Below the pieces are notes generated by a model. It did not search any database. It saw only the letters and a program-made list of their open reading frames with translations, and was not told the origin of the DNA. A stretch of 64,000 nucleotides of DNA from the NCBI GenBank assembly GCA_958295855.1, contig OY282383.1:5022329-5086328 (forward strand). The letters are read 5' to 3'. This stretch comes from an uncultured Poribacteria bacterium. Lineage in GTDB: Bacteria > Poribacteria > WGA-4E > WGA-3G. Made by a program: the position numbers and the translations under genes. How positions within the stretch are numbered: the stretch's first letter is position 1; each line of letters starts with the position of its first letter. Positions 34,608-44,160 of the stretch are shown here, piece after piece.

Positions 34608-35750
34608 ATGACGACACTCTCTTTGAAAGGTTTCGTGAAAGATGTAATCTACACGCCATGTCTCAATCCAGATAAATTGGAGGTGTACGATTTAGCGCAA
34701 TTTGATGTGAACAAAGCCCACGCCTATGGGTTGATTAACTTGGGAACCTCGAGAAATAATCTGGCATTTTCAAAATGGGTTTCACCCAAACGAACCCGCA
34801 CATATCCTTTTGCGCGGATTTACAACACCTATCATCTCAACACAAAAAAGGTCACGATTATTCCAATCATCAAAGACGAGGGAGCTGGCACACAAAATAA
34901 CGACCGGATTAACTTCATCACATTTTCATGGATGAATCTCTTGAATATCTATATCATTTTAGCTTGGTATGAAGATGCAGAGAAAAAACCGGGGACAATC
35001 GATCGAATTACCAATCAAATCCTAAATGTTGAAAGTGTACGCGAAAAATTGACTGAGGTGAGTCGGTATCAGATGAGTGCATTACATTGGAATACCACCC
35101 ACTTTGAAAGAGATTTCGAACCAATTTATTTGAATGCAGTTGCAGGGTACGAGAAAATCTCTGAGGAGCAAAGCGTCCTTGTCCACAATCCGCAGGCCCA
35201 CTTAGACGCGCTTGAAAAATTCAAAGTAGACGGTCATTTCAGTCTAACGTTCCTCAAAGAAGTGAGTCTCCCTCGTTCATACGCTGCCACTCGTAGCGAA
35301 TCCTTGACGACGCATGAACTAGAATCTCTAGGTGGAAATGCTAAAGGGATTTTCTCTATTTCAAATTATCTGGGTGGGGAATATTATTTAACAGCAGATG
35401 AGGTTTACTGGGAGAATAACCAATTAGTCATACAAGAATCTAAAAATAGCAGCACGGGCAAACTCCCATCTAAAGATGACATCAAGGATGGTTTGTTCAA
35501 ATTGATTCTCTTTGCGAATATGGAAGAAGTGACAGTTGATGAGAGGGGAAACATCCAGTTTATCACCCGATTAAAACTAACAGGCGATCTCATGGGTAGC
35601 CTATTCCTACCTTGTGCCACAGAGGATATCCTTAATTTTTGTGCAAAAAATCGCTTGACGCAAACGCATCAAAAGAGCCTCATCCTGCTCAATCAAGAGG
35701 CGAGTAAAAATAATAAATTACAAATATGGATAACCCATCACCATGCGTAA
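34608..35750 (+). CDS. Putative type II restriction endonuclease
   Basis: A 380-residue protein directly upstream of, and overlapping by 8 bp, an adenine-specific DNA methylase. A PD-(D/E)xK-like signature is visible near 266-285: DEVYWENNQLVIQESKNSS, with Asp, then Glu and Lys in the QESK strand. No other family motif is apparent. The pairing with the methylase and the ESK motif are the grounds for the call. The translational overlap means methylase and nuclease are made together; nuclease first is the less common order. Base composition here is more AT-rich than the flanks, which may reflect transfer. Confidence 0.7.
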   Translation: MTTLSLKGFVKDVIYTPCLNPDKLEVYDLAQFDVNKAHAYGLINLGTSRNNLAFSKWVSPKRTRTYPFARIYNTYHLNTKKVTIIPIIKDEGAGTQNNDRINFITFSWMNLLNIYIILAWYEDAEKKPGTIDRITNQILNVESVREKLTEVSRYQMSALHWNTTHFERDFEPIYLNAVAGYEKISEEQSVLVHNPQAHLDALEKFKVDGHFSLTFLKEVSLPRSYAATRSESLTTHELESLGGNAKGIFSISNYLGGEYYLTADEVYWENNQLVIQESKNSSTGKLPSKDDIKDGLFKLILFANMEEVTVDERGNIQFITRLKLTGDLMGSLFLPCATEDILNFCAKNRLTQTHQKSLILLNQEASKNNKLQIWITHHHA

Positions 35751-36576
35751 GTTAGCAAAAAGCCCGTTGCGGTACCCCGGTGGTAAATCAAGGGCACTAA
35801 AACAGATTCTGCCGCTTGTTCCGCTGAATATATCCGAATTCCGTGAACCTTTCGTTGGGGGCGGCTCTGTCTTTTTTGCAATTCGCAGCCTCTTTCAAAA
35901 CCGCATCGACTCCTATTGGATTAACGATCTGAACTACGACCTCTACTGTTTCTGGCGGCAGGTAAGAGACAATGCGCCGGACTTAGTTGACGCGCTAATA
36001 GAGACACGCACAACTCCTACAGAGGGCCGCGCCTTGTTTGAGAAATTGACAAAGGCGAAAGACTTGTTGAATAAACATCGCGATATGCTCCCCGAATTTG
36101 AACGCGCCGTGCGATTTTTTGTACTGAATCGTATTACCTTCTCCGGTGTCGTGGATTCCGGCGGATATTCGCAAGCCGCTTATGAAAAGCGTTTCACAAA
36201 CTCGTCTATCGAACGTGTGAAAAACATCTCACCCTATCTTTCCGGAGCCAAAATCACGAATGGAGATTATATCGACGCGCTTTTCCACCAGGGCGACAAT
36301 GTGTTTATCTTTCTGGACCCCCCGTATTGGAAGGCAACAGACTCAAAACTGTACGGGACAAGAGGGGCATTGCATACCGCGTTTGACCATGGGCAATTCG
36401 CCGAAAATATGAAGAAGTGCCCGCACAAATGGCTCATCACCTACGACGACTCGCCTATTATCAGGGAACTTTTCGATTTTGCCGAGATTCGCGAATGGAC
36501 GCTACAATACGGGATGAACAACTATCGGAAGGCTACCGCTGCAAAAGGAAACGAGTTATTTATCAAAAATTATTGA
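35743..36576 (+). CDS. D12-class N6-adenine DNA methyltransferase (Dam-like)
   Basis: A 277-residue methylase with the order typical of the alpha/D12 class: RYPGGKSRAL (about 9-18) and SAM motif REPFVGGGSVFF (about 33-44) first, target domain in the middle (about 75-185), then catalytic DPPYW (about 192) and the late GNELFIKNY. It would methylate adenine in a short site, protecting it from the partner nuclease. Its ATG overlaps the endonuclease 3' end. Without the partner it could be read as an orphan Dam. Confidence 0.9.
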   Translation: MRKLAKSPLRYPGGKSRALKQILPLVPLNISEFREPFVGGGSVFFAIRSLFQNRIDSYWINDLNYDLYCFWRQVRDNAPDLVDALIETRTTPTEGRALFEKLTKAKDLLNKHRDMLPEFERAVRFFVLNRITFSGVVDSGGYSQAAYEKRFTNSSIERVKNISPYLSGAKITNGDYIDALFHQGDNVFIFLDPPYWKATDSKLYGTRGALHTAFDHGQFAENMKKCPHKWLITYDDSPIIRELFDFAEIREWTLQYGMNNYRKATAAKGNELFIKNY

Positions 36577-36613
36577 TATTGACAGGAATCGCCTCTTTCA
36601 TTAGGAAACGCAC

Positions 36614-37942
36614 ATGACAAAAAACAGCATTCTCGCACAAATGCCCCTGGATTTGGGCGATAACTTAAGGCTCCGGTTCGCCACCCCTGATGACATTGAA
36701 GAACTCATTGATTTCAATGCCCGTCTCCACGAAGCAGTGGACGCGGGAGTGTCTGTTCGCGACCTGATGTCAGGGCAGCATCCCACATGCAAAGCGAGCG
36801 ACTTCACCGTTGTTGAAGATACGCGGACCCAAAAGATTGTTTCCTCTATGTGCCTCATTTCACAGACATGGACATACAGCGGAATTCCGTTTGAATTGGG
36901 ACGACCGGAATTCGTCGGTACCGAGGCGGCATATCGCAGACGAGGCTTGGTGCGGAAGCAGTTTGACATAATTCACGCCCTCAGTGACACACGAGGCGAA
37001 CTGATGCAAGGTATCACGGGTATCCCGTGGTACTACCGCTTGTTTGGTTACGAGATGGCACTTGATATAGAGGCGGAAAGAACTATTGACGCGCTACACA
37101 TTCCGCCGTTAAAAGAGGGGAAAAGTGAAACCTGCCGCCTCCGCCCCCGAACTAACGAGGACAACGCCTTTATTCAGCAAATCTACGAACATGCGACGCG
37201 GCGTTACGTGTTTGCATGCCCCCGGTCGTCGTCAATGTGGGCGTATGAATTCAATGGCGGTTCCCCAGGCAGTGGAGGGCGGTATGCGTGGATGGTTATT
37301 GAAGATATAGACAGCACCCAACTAGGGTATGTGCAATATTTTCCATTCTGCTACGATAATTTTCTCATTACACAACTGGCACTCAAACCGGGCGTGGGCT
37401 ATCTGTACCTGATGAGCTCCCTGCTACGGGCATTGTGGGCAAAGGCGGAAAAGACACCCACCGTTGAAGAAAATAGGGACCGAAACGTAACCGGGCTCCA
37501 GTTCATGTTGGGACGCGAGCATCCAGCGTACGGGGCGTTACCGAAAGATTTCGTCCGAAAGGGTGAACGCTATGCGTGGTTTATCCGGGTGCCAGATTTA
37601 ATAGCCTTTTTGCAGCATATTCAGCCTGCACTCGAAAAACATCTCATCAGCACGGTGGCAGAAGGTTACACGGGAGAACTCAAGTTTAACTTCTATCGGA
37701 GCGGGATACACCTGAAGTTCCAACGTGGACGAATAACCCATATCTCCAACTGGAAGCCGGATTCAGTTGAAGATGGGGATGCAGCATTTCCGGATTTAAC
37801 CTTTTTGCAGTTGCTGTGCGGACGTTGCCGAACAGACGAATTGGCATCCAGTTTCGTCGATTGCTGGGCAAGTGACACAGCCTCGGTACTACTGGATTGC
37901 CTGTTTCCCGCGTTCACAGGGGAAATATGGCGAGTCGGCTGA
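36614..37942 (+). CDS. GNAT-family N-acetyltransferase, Eis-like architecture
   Basis: A 442-residue protein with an N-terminal GNAT domain (about 16-150) containing the acyl-CoA loop YRRRGLVRKQF and the IPWYYRLFGYEM line. A second GNAT-like half (about 160-300) and a C-terminal SCP2-like segment follow. This two-GNAT-plus-sterol-carrier layout is that of Eis-type acetyltransferases, which acetylate amines on small molecules or proteins. AGGA precedes the ATG. It follows the R-M pair by 37 bp and may be cotranscribed, but no functional link is evident. Confidence 0.75.
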   Translation: MTKNSILAQMPLDLGDNLRLRFATPDDIEELIDFNARLHEAVDAGVSVRDLMSGQHPTCKASDFTVVEDTRTQKIVSSMCLISQTWTYSGIPFELGRPEFVGTEAAYRRRGLVRKQFDIIHALSDTRGELMQGITGIPWYYRLFGYEMALDIEAERTIDALHIPPLKEGKSETCRLRPRTNEDNAFIQQIYEHATRRYVFACPRSSSMWAYEFNGGSPGSGGRYAWMVIEDIDSTQLGYVQYFPFCYDNFLITQLALKPGVGYLYLMSSLLRALWAKAEKTPTVEENRDRNVTGLQFMLGREHPAYGALPKDFVRKGERYAWFIRVPDLIAFLQHIQPALEKHLISTVAEGYTGELKFNFYRSGIHLKFQRGRITHISNWKPDSVEDGDAAFPDLTFLQLLCGRCRTDELASSFVDCWASDTASVLLDCLFPAFTGEIWRVG

Positions 37943-38244
37943 AATGTAAGCGCGGAGAGGGTATCTGCCCCTGCTTTTGAAAACTGGATTGTTTTTTCCT
38001 CATTATGTGCATTTTTCCTCCGAGGCTTTAGCCTTTTAAGGGCGAAACGTATATAGCTTCTGTTCCGTAGGGACGATATGTTTATAGCAACGTGGAGACA
38101 TCTTTCCCCTGCGAGCGCGAAGATATGAACGGATGCCCAAAAATTTACGTCCCCAAGACAAAAAACCCATTTGCATGAAAGTTGCATTTCTGCTATAATA
38201 ACAATTCAGCAGTTAATCATAACATAAGAAATGGAAAACTGACT
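37943..38244. repeat. Degenerate R2, R8 and promoter region
   Basis: A truncated R2 (about 37966-37978), then R8 units (about 38025-38110, including CCTTTTAAGGGCGAAACG and TCCGTAGGGACGATATG), then an AT-rich promoter zone from 38160. Confidence 0.7.
38171..38199 (+). promoter_or_regulatory. Sigma70-type promoter for the ArcS-like gene
   Basis: TTGCAT (38171-38176), 17-base spacer, TATAAT (38194-38199). It overlaps the longer open frame that begins at 38182, which argues for the ATG at 38245 as the true start. Confidence 0.65.
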
Positions 38245-40248
38245 ATGCACCAGCAAAAGGATAAGGGTATTAACCCCTGCAAAGCAGGGGCAGATACCCC
38301 CTCTGGAACCGAGAACCACAGTGCCACCTACCATACTCTCTTTGAAACCTCACACGGGCGTGTAGGCGAATTAAGGCTTAGTACCAACAATAGAAAGCTC
38401 TTAACGCCGGTCCTATTTCCCGTCATCAACTTCCTAACGGGAACAAGCACGCGCGGCGGCGGAATTTGGAAATATATTCTACACATCTTCATGCAGCGGC
38501 AAACCCCGATGTTGTCTCAAGTCTTGCACTTTCTTGATTTTAACCTCATTGGGAAATATCTCGCAAAGTGGCGTAAAAAGTCAATGCGGGAGCATTATCG
38601 CGAACGGAACGGTGAGTATGAAGGTGTGCTATTCCTAGATTCAGGCGGATTCAAACTCCTCTATAGTACCGGATTAGATTTGAAAGAGTTTGGCATTCAT
38701 AAGGAAACAGAAGCCGACGACATCCTCGATTTGCAATTAGATTTTGAGGGGGATATTGTTGCCTCTTTAGATTATCCACTGCCACCGAATTTGGCGCGTC
38801 CCGAAGCGGTGGCGCGGATGGAACAAAGCCTCGCAAATGCTGTCCGCGCTGCGGAAAAATTGGCAGGGAGAGATAACGGAGACAGCGCAGCACGCACAAC
38901 CCCTTATCTCTACACCTGCTGCCATGGACAATCTGGAGAAGATATCGCGAACTATGTCACTGACGTTTTTGAGCGAATTGGGGATAAGCTGCCATCTTTT
39001 GGGCTCGCTGTCGGTTCACTCGTACCTTTGCGCGGTAGAGATGATTCGGCAGTCATGGAGCGGCTCAACGGGGTAGTCCAGGCAATCCCGGATGCCCGAC
39101 GGGATACCACACCTGTTCACGCTTTCGGGGTTTCAGGCACGCTTACGCCACTGCTCGCGTATATCGGGATTGATAGTTTCGACAGTTCTGCATACATCCA
39201 AACGTCCAGAAGCCTCACGTACGTGCAGCCGCGAACCTCAAAAAAACTCAAAATCATGGAGATGGATGCCATAGATTGCGACTGTTACATCTGTAAAGCC
39301 TTCCCCCTCCAGGAAATTCAGCAGGCGTTTATGGATAAGCAGAGCTACAAAGTCACATCCACAGGCAAGTTTAAGAGCGAATACTATGCTGCTATCGCAC
39401 TCCACAACTTCCATGTAGAAACAGAGATGCTCACCGACATGCGCGAGGCAATTCAGGCAGACGATGCGGTGGAGGGGTTAACCCGCCATATTGCAAAATA
39501 TCAACGCACCCGCGGATTGCAGAGTGCCACAGCGTGGCTCGCTGAAAAGGATAATGCATTGGCAATCCGATTAACCCGTACACTGATTCAGATGCCGATG
39601 AAGATGGTGGCAGAACCGGCACAACGGAATCCGAATCAATTAGAACTCTTCCCGCTGACTTATGGCGACACGAGTAGTGAAACGCCGATTATCCGCGAAG
39701 GTGAGCCGCAAACCATCTCACTCGCCTATACCCCCGATAATTTTCGCATCCCTGAGGAGTATCAACCACCGGCCGGTAAAGAGATTCTCTTGGCGATTCC
39801 GTGCGCCGGCAAAAAACCGTACTCCCTGTCCCGCACACACACGATTGTTGCAAACAGACTGCAAACGGCCTTTGGAGAAGAACATCAGCGCATTCATAAA
39901 ATAACGCTTTCTGGGCTTTATGGGCCCGTCCCTGAAGAATTTGAGTCCGAGGAAGCTGTCATCCGCTACGATTTTCAACTGCTACCGCAGAATGCTGCAC
40001 AAATCCAGCTGTGTGCTAGCCGGTTCATTGACTACCTCCAAAAAAATCGAGACAACTACACGCTCACAATTGGATATGCGACAAGCAAAGCATACAGAGA
40101 AGTATTTTCACTCGTAGAGAAACGATACACGGGGTTCATTTTATTGCCGAAAGAACTAAAACAGAAACGTCTATCTGAATTCTTTAGGCATGCCCATTTA
40201 GATACCTTGGTTAATGCCTTGAGCGTTGAAGGCATTATGCAGTCTTAA
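38245..40248 (+). CDS. TGT-domain plus DUF5591 protein, archaeosine synthase (ArcS)-like
   Basis: A 667-residue protein. The N-terminal half is a tRNA-guanine transglycosylase barrel with LDSGGF (131-136, candidate catalytic Asp), GIDSFDS (308-314, candidate nucleophile) and the zinc site CDCYIC (345-350) with His near 387-390. The C-terminal half carries IPCAGKKPYSLSRTH (518-532), which fits the PCSxxKPYxxSxSH pattern known from archaeal ArcS, where the Lys attacks preQ0 bound in tRNA. No PUA domain is visible. Archaeal ArcS makes archaeosine; bacterial and phage relatives (DpdA-type) modify DNA. Target is therefore open: tRNA or DNA. Residues 10-17 (NPCKAGAD) are encoded by an in-frame R2 hairpin (38274-38290). 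The gene has its own promoter. Confidence 0.82.
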   Translation: MHQQKDKGINPCKAGADTPSGTENHSATYHTLFETSHGRVGELRLSTNNRKLLTPVLFPVINFLTGTSTRGGGIWKYILHIFMQRQTPMLSQVLHFLDFNLIGKYLAKWRKKSMREHYRERNGEYEGVLFLDSGGFKLLYSTGLDLKEFGIHKETEADDILDLQLDFEGDIVASLDYPLPPNLARPEAVARMEQSLANAVRAAEKLAGRDNGDSAARTTPYLYTCCHGQSGEDIANYVTDVFERIGDKLPSFGLAVGSLVPLRGRDDSAVMERLNGVVQAIPDARRDTTPVHAFGVSGTLTPLLAYIGIDSFDSSAYIQTSRSLTYVQPRTSKKLKIMEMDAIDCDCYICKAFPLQEIQQAFMDKQSYKVTSTGKFKSEYYAAIALHNFHVETEMLTDMREAIQADDAVEGLTRHIAKYQRTRGLQSATAWLAEKDNALAIRLTRTLIQMPMKMVAEPAQRNPNQLELFPLTYGDTSSETPIIREGEPQTISLAYTPDNFRIPEEYQPPAGKEILLAIPCAGKKPYSLSRTHTIVANRLQTAFGEEHQRIHKITLSGLYGPVPEEFESEEAVIRYDFQLLPQNAAQIQLCASRFIDYLQKNRDNYTLTIGYATSKAYREVFSLVEKRYTGFILLPKELKQKRLSEFFRHAHLDTLVNALSVEGIMQS

Positions 40249-40499
40249 CCGCATTGAAAATCTCGTCAGAGCCGCTTTATGCAAGAATTACAAGAGAAGT
40301 TTTCGTTAATAATGCAATAAGTTTTGGACAACGTACAAAACGGGTTTCGCAATGGGTTTCGTATGCCAATCTGGCCTTAGCGGACGCTGGCAAATTAACG
40401 AAGAATATGTAAACCTTGCGTCAGAAACCTCCAACGACATCGATAGAGCATTGTTAGACCTGTCTCGTATTCTCAATTCTCCGCAAGGAATAACGAAAA
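40249..40499. repeat. R7 and R1 repeats upstream of the Fe-ADH gene
   Basis: An R7 copy (40311-40400) with the same ends as the one at the comEC stop, followed by a forward R1 (about 40410-40499). The R1 right end supplies AAGGA for the next start. Confidence 0.85.
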
Positions 40500-41702
40500 A
40501 TGCACAATTATTTTTTACCCCCACGAATTGAATGTGGCGACGGTGCAATCCAAAACTTAGGTGAACATGTCAAGGCGTTTGATGGCAAAAAACCGTTGCT
40601 GGTAACCGATGCCGGTATCATCAACGCCGGGATATTCGCCAAAGCGGTGGAACCCTTGGAAGCGACAGGCTTGTCGCATACCACCTATTCGGAGATCGAA
40701 CCGAATCCCACGGATATCAGTGTTGCACAAGGCGCAGCGGTTTACACAGCAGAAGCGTGCGATGTTGTCATTGCCGTCGGCGGCGGAAGTGTCATGGATG
40801 CCGCCAAAGCCATTCGCATTTTGGCAAGCCATACGTCGCCTGCGCGCTTGGAAAGCTCGCCTACCGAGGGAGGATTGGCACCTTACTATGCTGATATCGG
40901 GGGACTCGAACGGATTCGCGGCGATATGCCACCGCTTATATGTGTGCCAACAACAGCGGGCACTGGCAGTGAAGTGTCACAGGGCGCAATAATTACAGAT
41001 ACCTCGCTACAGACAACAGACCGGTGGCGAAAGCGGGCAATCGTTACACCGTTCAACATGGCAGCCCTCGCGCTGCTTGACCCGGGGATTACAGTCGGCA
41101 TGCCACCCGGACTCACCGCAGCCACAGGCATGGATGCTATCACCCATGGCGTTGAGGCGTACGTCGCAACGAAGTACCACCCTATCTCTGAAGGCGTAGC
41201 ATTGCAGGCCCTCAAAATGTTGGGAAAAAATATCCGCACTGTCTATCACCACGGCGAGGATATTGTAGCACGCGGAGAGATGTTGCTCGCAGCGTCTATG
41301 GCAGCATTTGCATTTCAGAAGGGGCTCGGCGCAGTCCACTCGTTGGCGCATCAGCTCTCCACAGACGCACCTATCCCGCATGGCATCGCGAACGCTATTC
41401 TCCTGCCACATGTCATGGAATTTAACCTGCCCAATGCAATTGAGGGATATGCTGACATCGCCAGTGCTTTAGGCATAGACACGACAGGCATGTCTCACGG
41501 CGAAGCGGCATGCGCCGCGATTGATGAAATCCGGGCACTCAACGCAGAATTGAATATGCCTGCCGGCCTCGGAGAAGCAGGCTTAGACCGGGAAAAGATT
41601 CCCAAGTTGGCAGCAGATGCCATGCTCGATCACTGTTACAAATTCAACCCGCGGGAATGTAGGGAGACGGACATGCTGCACTTATTTGAGGCGGCATTTT
41701 AA
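40500..41702 (+). CDS. Iron-containing alcohol dehydrogenase family protein
   Basis: A 400-residue group III alcohol dehydrogenase. NAD-binding GGGSVMDAAKA (about 97-107), the TTAGTGSEV line (about 155) and the metal ligands in MDAITHGVEAY (Asp/His, about 216-226), GAVHSLAH (about 279) and HGIANA (about 297) are all present. It would oxidise or reduce a small alcohol or aldehyde. The length is standard. The ATG lies at the R1 boundary, with AAGGA about 11 nt upstream. The downstream gene is convergent, so this is a single-gene unit. Confidence 0.93.
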   Translation: MHNYFLPPRIECGDGAIQNLGEHVKAFDGKKPLLVTDAGIINAGIFAKAVEPLEATGLSHTTYSEIEPNPTDISVAQGAAVYTAEACDVVIAVGGGSVMDAAKAIRILASHTSPARLESSPTEGGLAPYYADIGGLERIRGDMPPLICVPTTAGTGSEVSQGAIITDTSLQTTDRWRKRAIVTPFNMAALALLDPGITVGMPPGLTAATGMDAITHGVEAYVATKYHPISEGVALQALKMLGKNIRTVYHHGEDIVARGEMLLAASMAAFAFQKGLGAVHSLAHQLSTDAPIPHGIANAILLPHVMEFNLPNAIEGYADIASALGIDTTGMSHGEAACAAIDEIRALNAELNMPAGLGEAGLDREKIPKLAADAMLDHCYKFNPRECRETDMLHLFEAAF

Positions 41703-41940
41703 CAACCTTGCGTCAGAAACCTCCGACGACATCTACAGTGCATTGCCAGACCTATCCTGCAACCTGATTACTCCGCAAGGAATAACGAAAACAACCTTGC
41801 GTCAGCGGTGGCATATCGCCCCGCTTTGCGGGGTAAATGCCTTTGCCTCCGACGAGAGCTACGAGGCGCGCTAATGCGCGCGTTTTTGGTATCTTGCCAT
41901 TGGTATGTTACCCCTGCTTTGCAGGGGCAGATACCATTGC
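41703..41940. repeat. R1 copies interrupted by R2 elements
   Basis: One complete forward R1 (41704-41790) is followed by a second R1 split by two R2 elements: a GC-only variant CCCCGCTTTGCGGGG (about 41820-41834) and a perfect R2 (41911-41927). Its right end CTCCGCAAGGAATAACGG (41946-) enters the convergent gene. Confidence 0.85.
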
Positions 41941-44160
41941 TCAATTCTCCGCAAGGAATAACGGAAAAATCCACCCCTTCGTCACCGCAGGCTTATAGGC
42001 ATTATCGCGCAGATAATCCGACGTTTGCCACACACAGAGATGCTTCCCATCGGGCATCCAGACAACAGCAGTCAGTTTCATGGCAGTCCGCGCAATCGGA
42101 AATTTCTTGCCAAGTTCCAGATCATACACCCAAACCTTCCAACGCAGCCCTTCGCAGTCCTCCCGTTCCAGATACGCCAACCGCTTCCCCGCCGGTGACC
42201 AGGATGGTGAGGTGTGCTTGAGAATTTGGCTATGTGTCGATGAAGAGGTTGTATCGGCTAAGTGAAGCTGCTTGTCAATGAGTTGCCCCGGGCGGTTACT
42301 GCCGGACAGCACATAGGCGAGCTGGGTGCCATCTGATGCCCATTGGAGATGCCGAACGTGTTGATGTTGCGTCGGAATCTCCTTTAAGCGATGCCCATCT
42401 GCATCCTGGATGCGAATCCCTACGTATTTCTGATTATTTACCCCGAAAGCCACCCGAGCCCCCTCGGCGTCCCAGGAGGGTGCAGCCAAATAGGTGTAAG
42501 CACGCTGGCGGCTTTCAAACGGCACACGCGCAATGGCGCGTAAACCACTCCCGTCGCTGTTGATACGGTAGATAACATCCCGCCTCCCAGTTTGAGAAAG
42601 GTCGCGCCTTCTAAACACCAACCGGTTCGAGCGGGGCGACCAGGCGGGCCCGTCCCCCCGAACCAACTTTTTGACACGCCCCAACTTCCAGTCCACCGTG
42701 TAGATGTAACGTTCACCCTTTTCGTCAACTTCATAAGCCAAAAGACGACTGTCCAACGACCAGGAGACATGCGGATTGTAAAACTGACCGGTGTAAAGTT
42801 TCCTCGCTCTTGATGCTTTTCTGTCCATAATCCATAGTTCGTTTGCCTGCCAATACCGTCCGCGCAAATCACTTCTTTTTAACATCGCGATGCGTTCGCC
42901 ATCTGGGCTCCAATACGGATATTCGGCACCTTCAATCAATTCCAAGGTCTGGGGTTTGCCACAGAAGTTCGTATTGAACATCACCCCAGCTGTCTCCGTA
43001 AACTGCCCAAAGGCGAATTTATCCATCCAAACTTGCTCGCTGTTCGGTAGTTCGACCTGATACCAGTCCGGCGTGGTTTGTGCAATCGGCAGAACCACAC
43101 CGTCGTTGAGGTGTAACAACACGGACATACCTTCTTTTGTCGCGTAAACCGGTGCCGCGTCATGTACCACAATGCCTTGCGGCCGAGCGTCCTCTGTGAG
43201 TCGCGATTCGGAGAGCGTGCCTACCGATGCGTTTGTAAATGCATAGACCGCGCCATCGCCAGATGCCGCGTAGAGCATACCCTCGGAAATTGCGGGAGCC
43301 GCATCAACAAAACCGCCGACCTGATGTGACCAGAGCTCTGTCTTGGACGCTTCGTCATAAGCATGGATGTGTCCATCGCGTGCACCGATATAGACGCTTC
43401 CGTTCGCAATGACAGGATAACTCTGGCTACCCGCTGTCTGCGCCCTCCACAAATCCACGTTGTAGCGGGGGGCGATGGGGCGAAACTTGCCGTTTGCACA
43501 CCCATATTCGATGCCACGAATCCGCACTGTGCGCTCACGCACTGCTTCAAGTGCCCCTGTTATCGCGTTGAGCAGATAGATTTTTGAGGGAAAAGCACCG
43601 ATATAAACCCTGCCATCGAAAATAACAGGGGGCGCGTCCATCCAACTCTTTGATTTGAACTGCCACAGCAAATCGCCGCTCTCTGCGTTAAGCGCATACA
43701 CATTATTATCCCGTGAACTGAAATAGACGCGACCCCCAGAAACGGCAACAGCATAGCGGATAGCACTGCCGGCATTAAAAACCCATTTGATTTCCCACTG
43801 CTTGGCATTTAATGCGTAAAGTTTACCATCTGTAGAGCCGATGTAGAGAATCCCGTTGACAATGACAGGCGATGCTTGGAGCGGACCGCCGGTTTTAAAT
43901 CGCCATAATAGAGTCAGCGGCGGCTTGAGCGTTTTATCCGGACTCTGCCCAGAGAATGCCAAGTCGTACATGAACATGTGCCAGTCATCTGGACGTGGAC
44001 TTGGCACGGAAACCGGCGCAGCCACTTCGGGAGAGACCTGCCCCGGTGCGGGCGGATGCTGCTTCTGCTGGCTATCCTGTGAATCGCACGCCCACACCCC
44101 TAAGAGTAGCACGATCCCAATCAGGTATTTTCTAGCCCACAATCTTCTGATGATATGCAC
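41941..44160 (-). CDS. Lipoprotein with PQQ-type propeller, SH3-like domain and PD40 propeller
   Basis: A 739-residue exported lipoprotein: signal with lipobox LGVWAC (about 20-25), then a PQQ-like eight-bladed propeller (about 55-290; blades such as VYFSSRDNNVYALNAESGDLLWQF in part and NGSVYIGARDGHIHAYD). An SH3b-like stretch follows (about 318-375, SEQVWMDKFAFG), and then TolB/PD40 repeats (about 395-700; SPDGERIAML, SLDSRLLAYEVD, SPAGKRLAYLE). The combination suggests a scaffold or sensor facing the periplasm or cell surface rather than an enzyme. Oddity: the C-terminus FPLFLAEN and stop are encoded by an R1 right end (41941-41966). Confidence 0.82.
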   Translation of the reverse strand: MHIIRRLWARKYLIGIVLLLGVWACDSQDSQQKQHPPAPGQVSPEVAAPVSVPSPRPDDWHMFMYDLAFSGQSPDKTLKPPLTLLWRFKTGGPLQASPVIVNGILYIGSTDGKLYALNAKQWEIKWVFNAGSAIRYAVAVSGGRVYFSSRDNNVYALNAESGDLLWQFKSKSWMDAPPVIFDGRVYIGAFPSKIYLLNAITGALEAVRERTVRIRGIEYGCANGKFRPIAPRYNVDLWRAQTAGSQSYPVIANGSVYIGARDGHIHAYDEASKTELWSHQVGGFVDAAPAISEGMLYAASGDGAVYAFTNASVGTLSESRLTEDARPQGIVVHDAAPVYATKEGMSVLLHLNDGVVLPIAQTTPDWYQVELPNSEQVWMDKFAFGQFTETAGVMFNTNFCGKPQTLELIEGAEYPYWSPDGERIAMLKRSDLRGRYWQANELWIMDRKASRARKLYTGQFYNPHVSWSLDSRLLAYEVDEKGERYIYTVDWKLGRVKKLVRGDGPAWSPRSNRLVFRRRDLSQTGRRDVIYRINSDGSGLRAIARVPFESRQRAYTYLAAPSWDAEGARVAFGVNNQKYVGIRIQDADGHRLKEIPTQHQHVRHLQWASDGTQLAYVLSGSNRPGQLIDKQLHLADTTSSSTHSQILKHTSPSWSPAGKRLAYLEREDCEGLRWKVWVYDLELGKKFPIARTAMKLTAVVWMPDGKHLCVWQTSDYLRDNAYKPAVTKGWIFPLFLAEN

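Noticed and set aside
38182..38244. Upstream TTG start of the ArcS-like gene
   Set aside because: The promoter -10 box TATAAT lies at 38194-38199, so this start would not be on the transcript.
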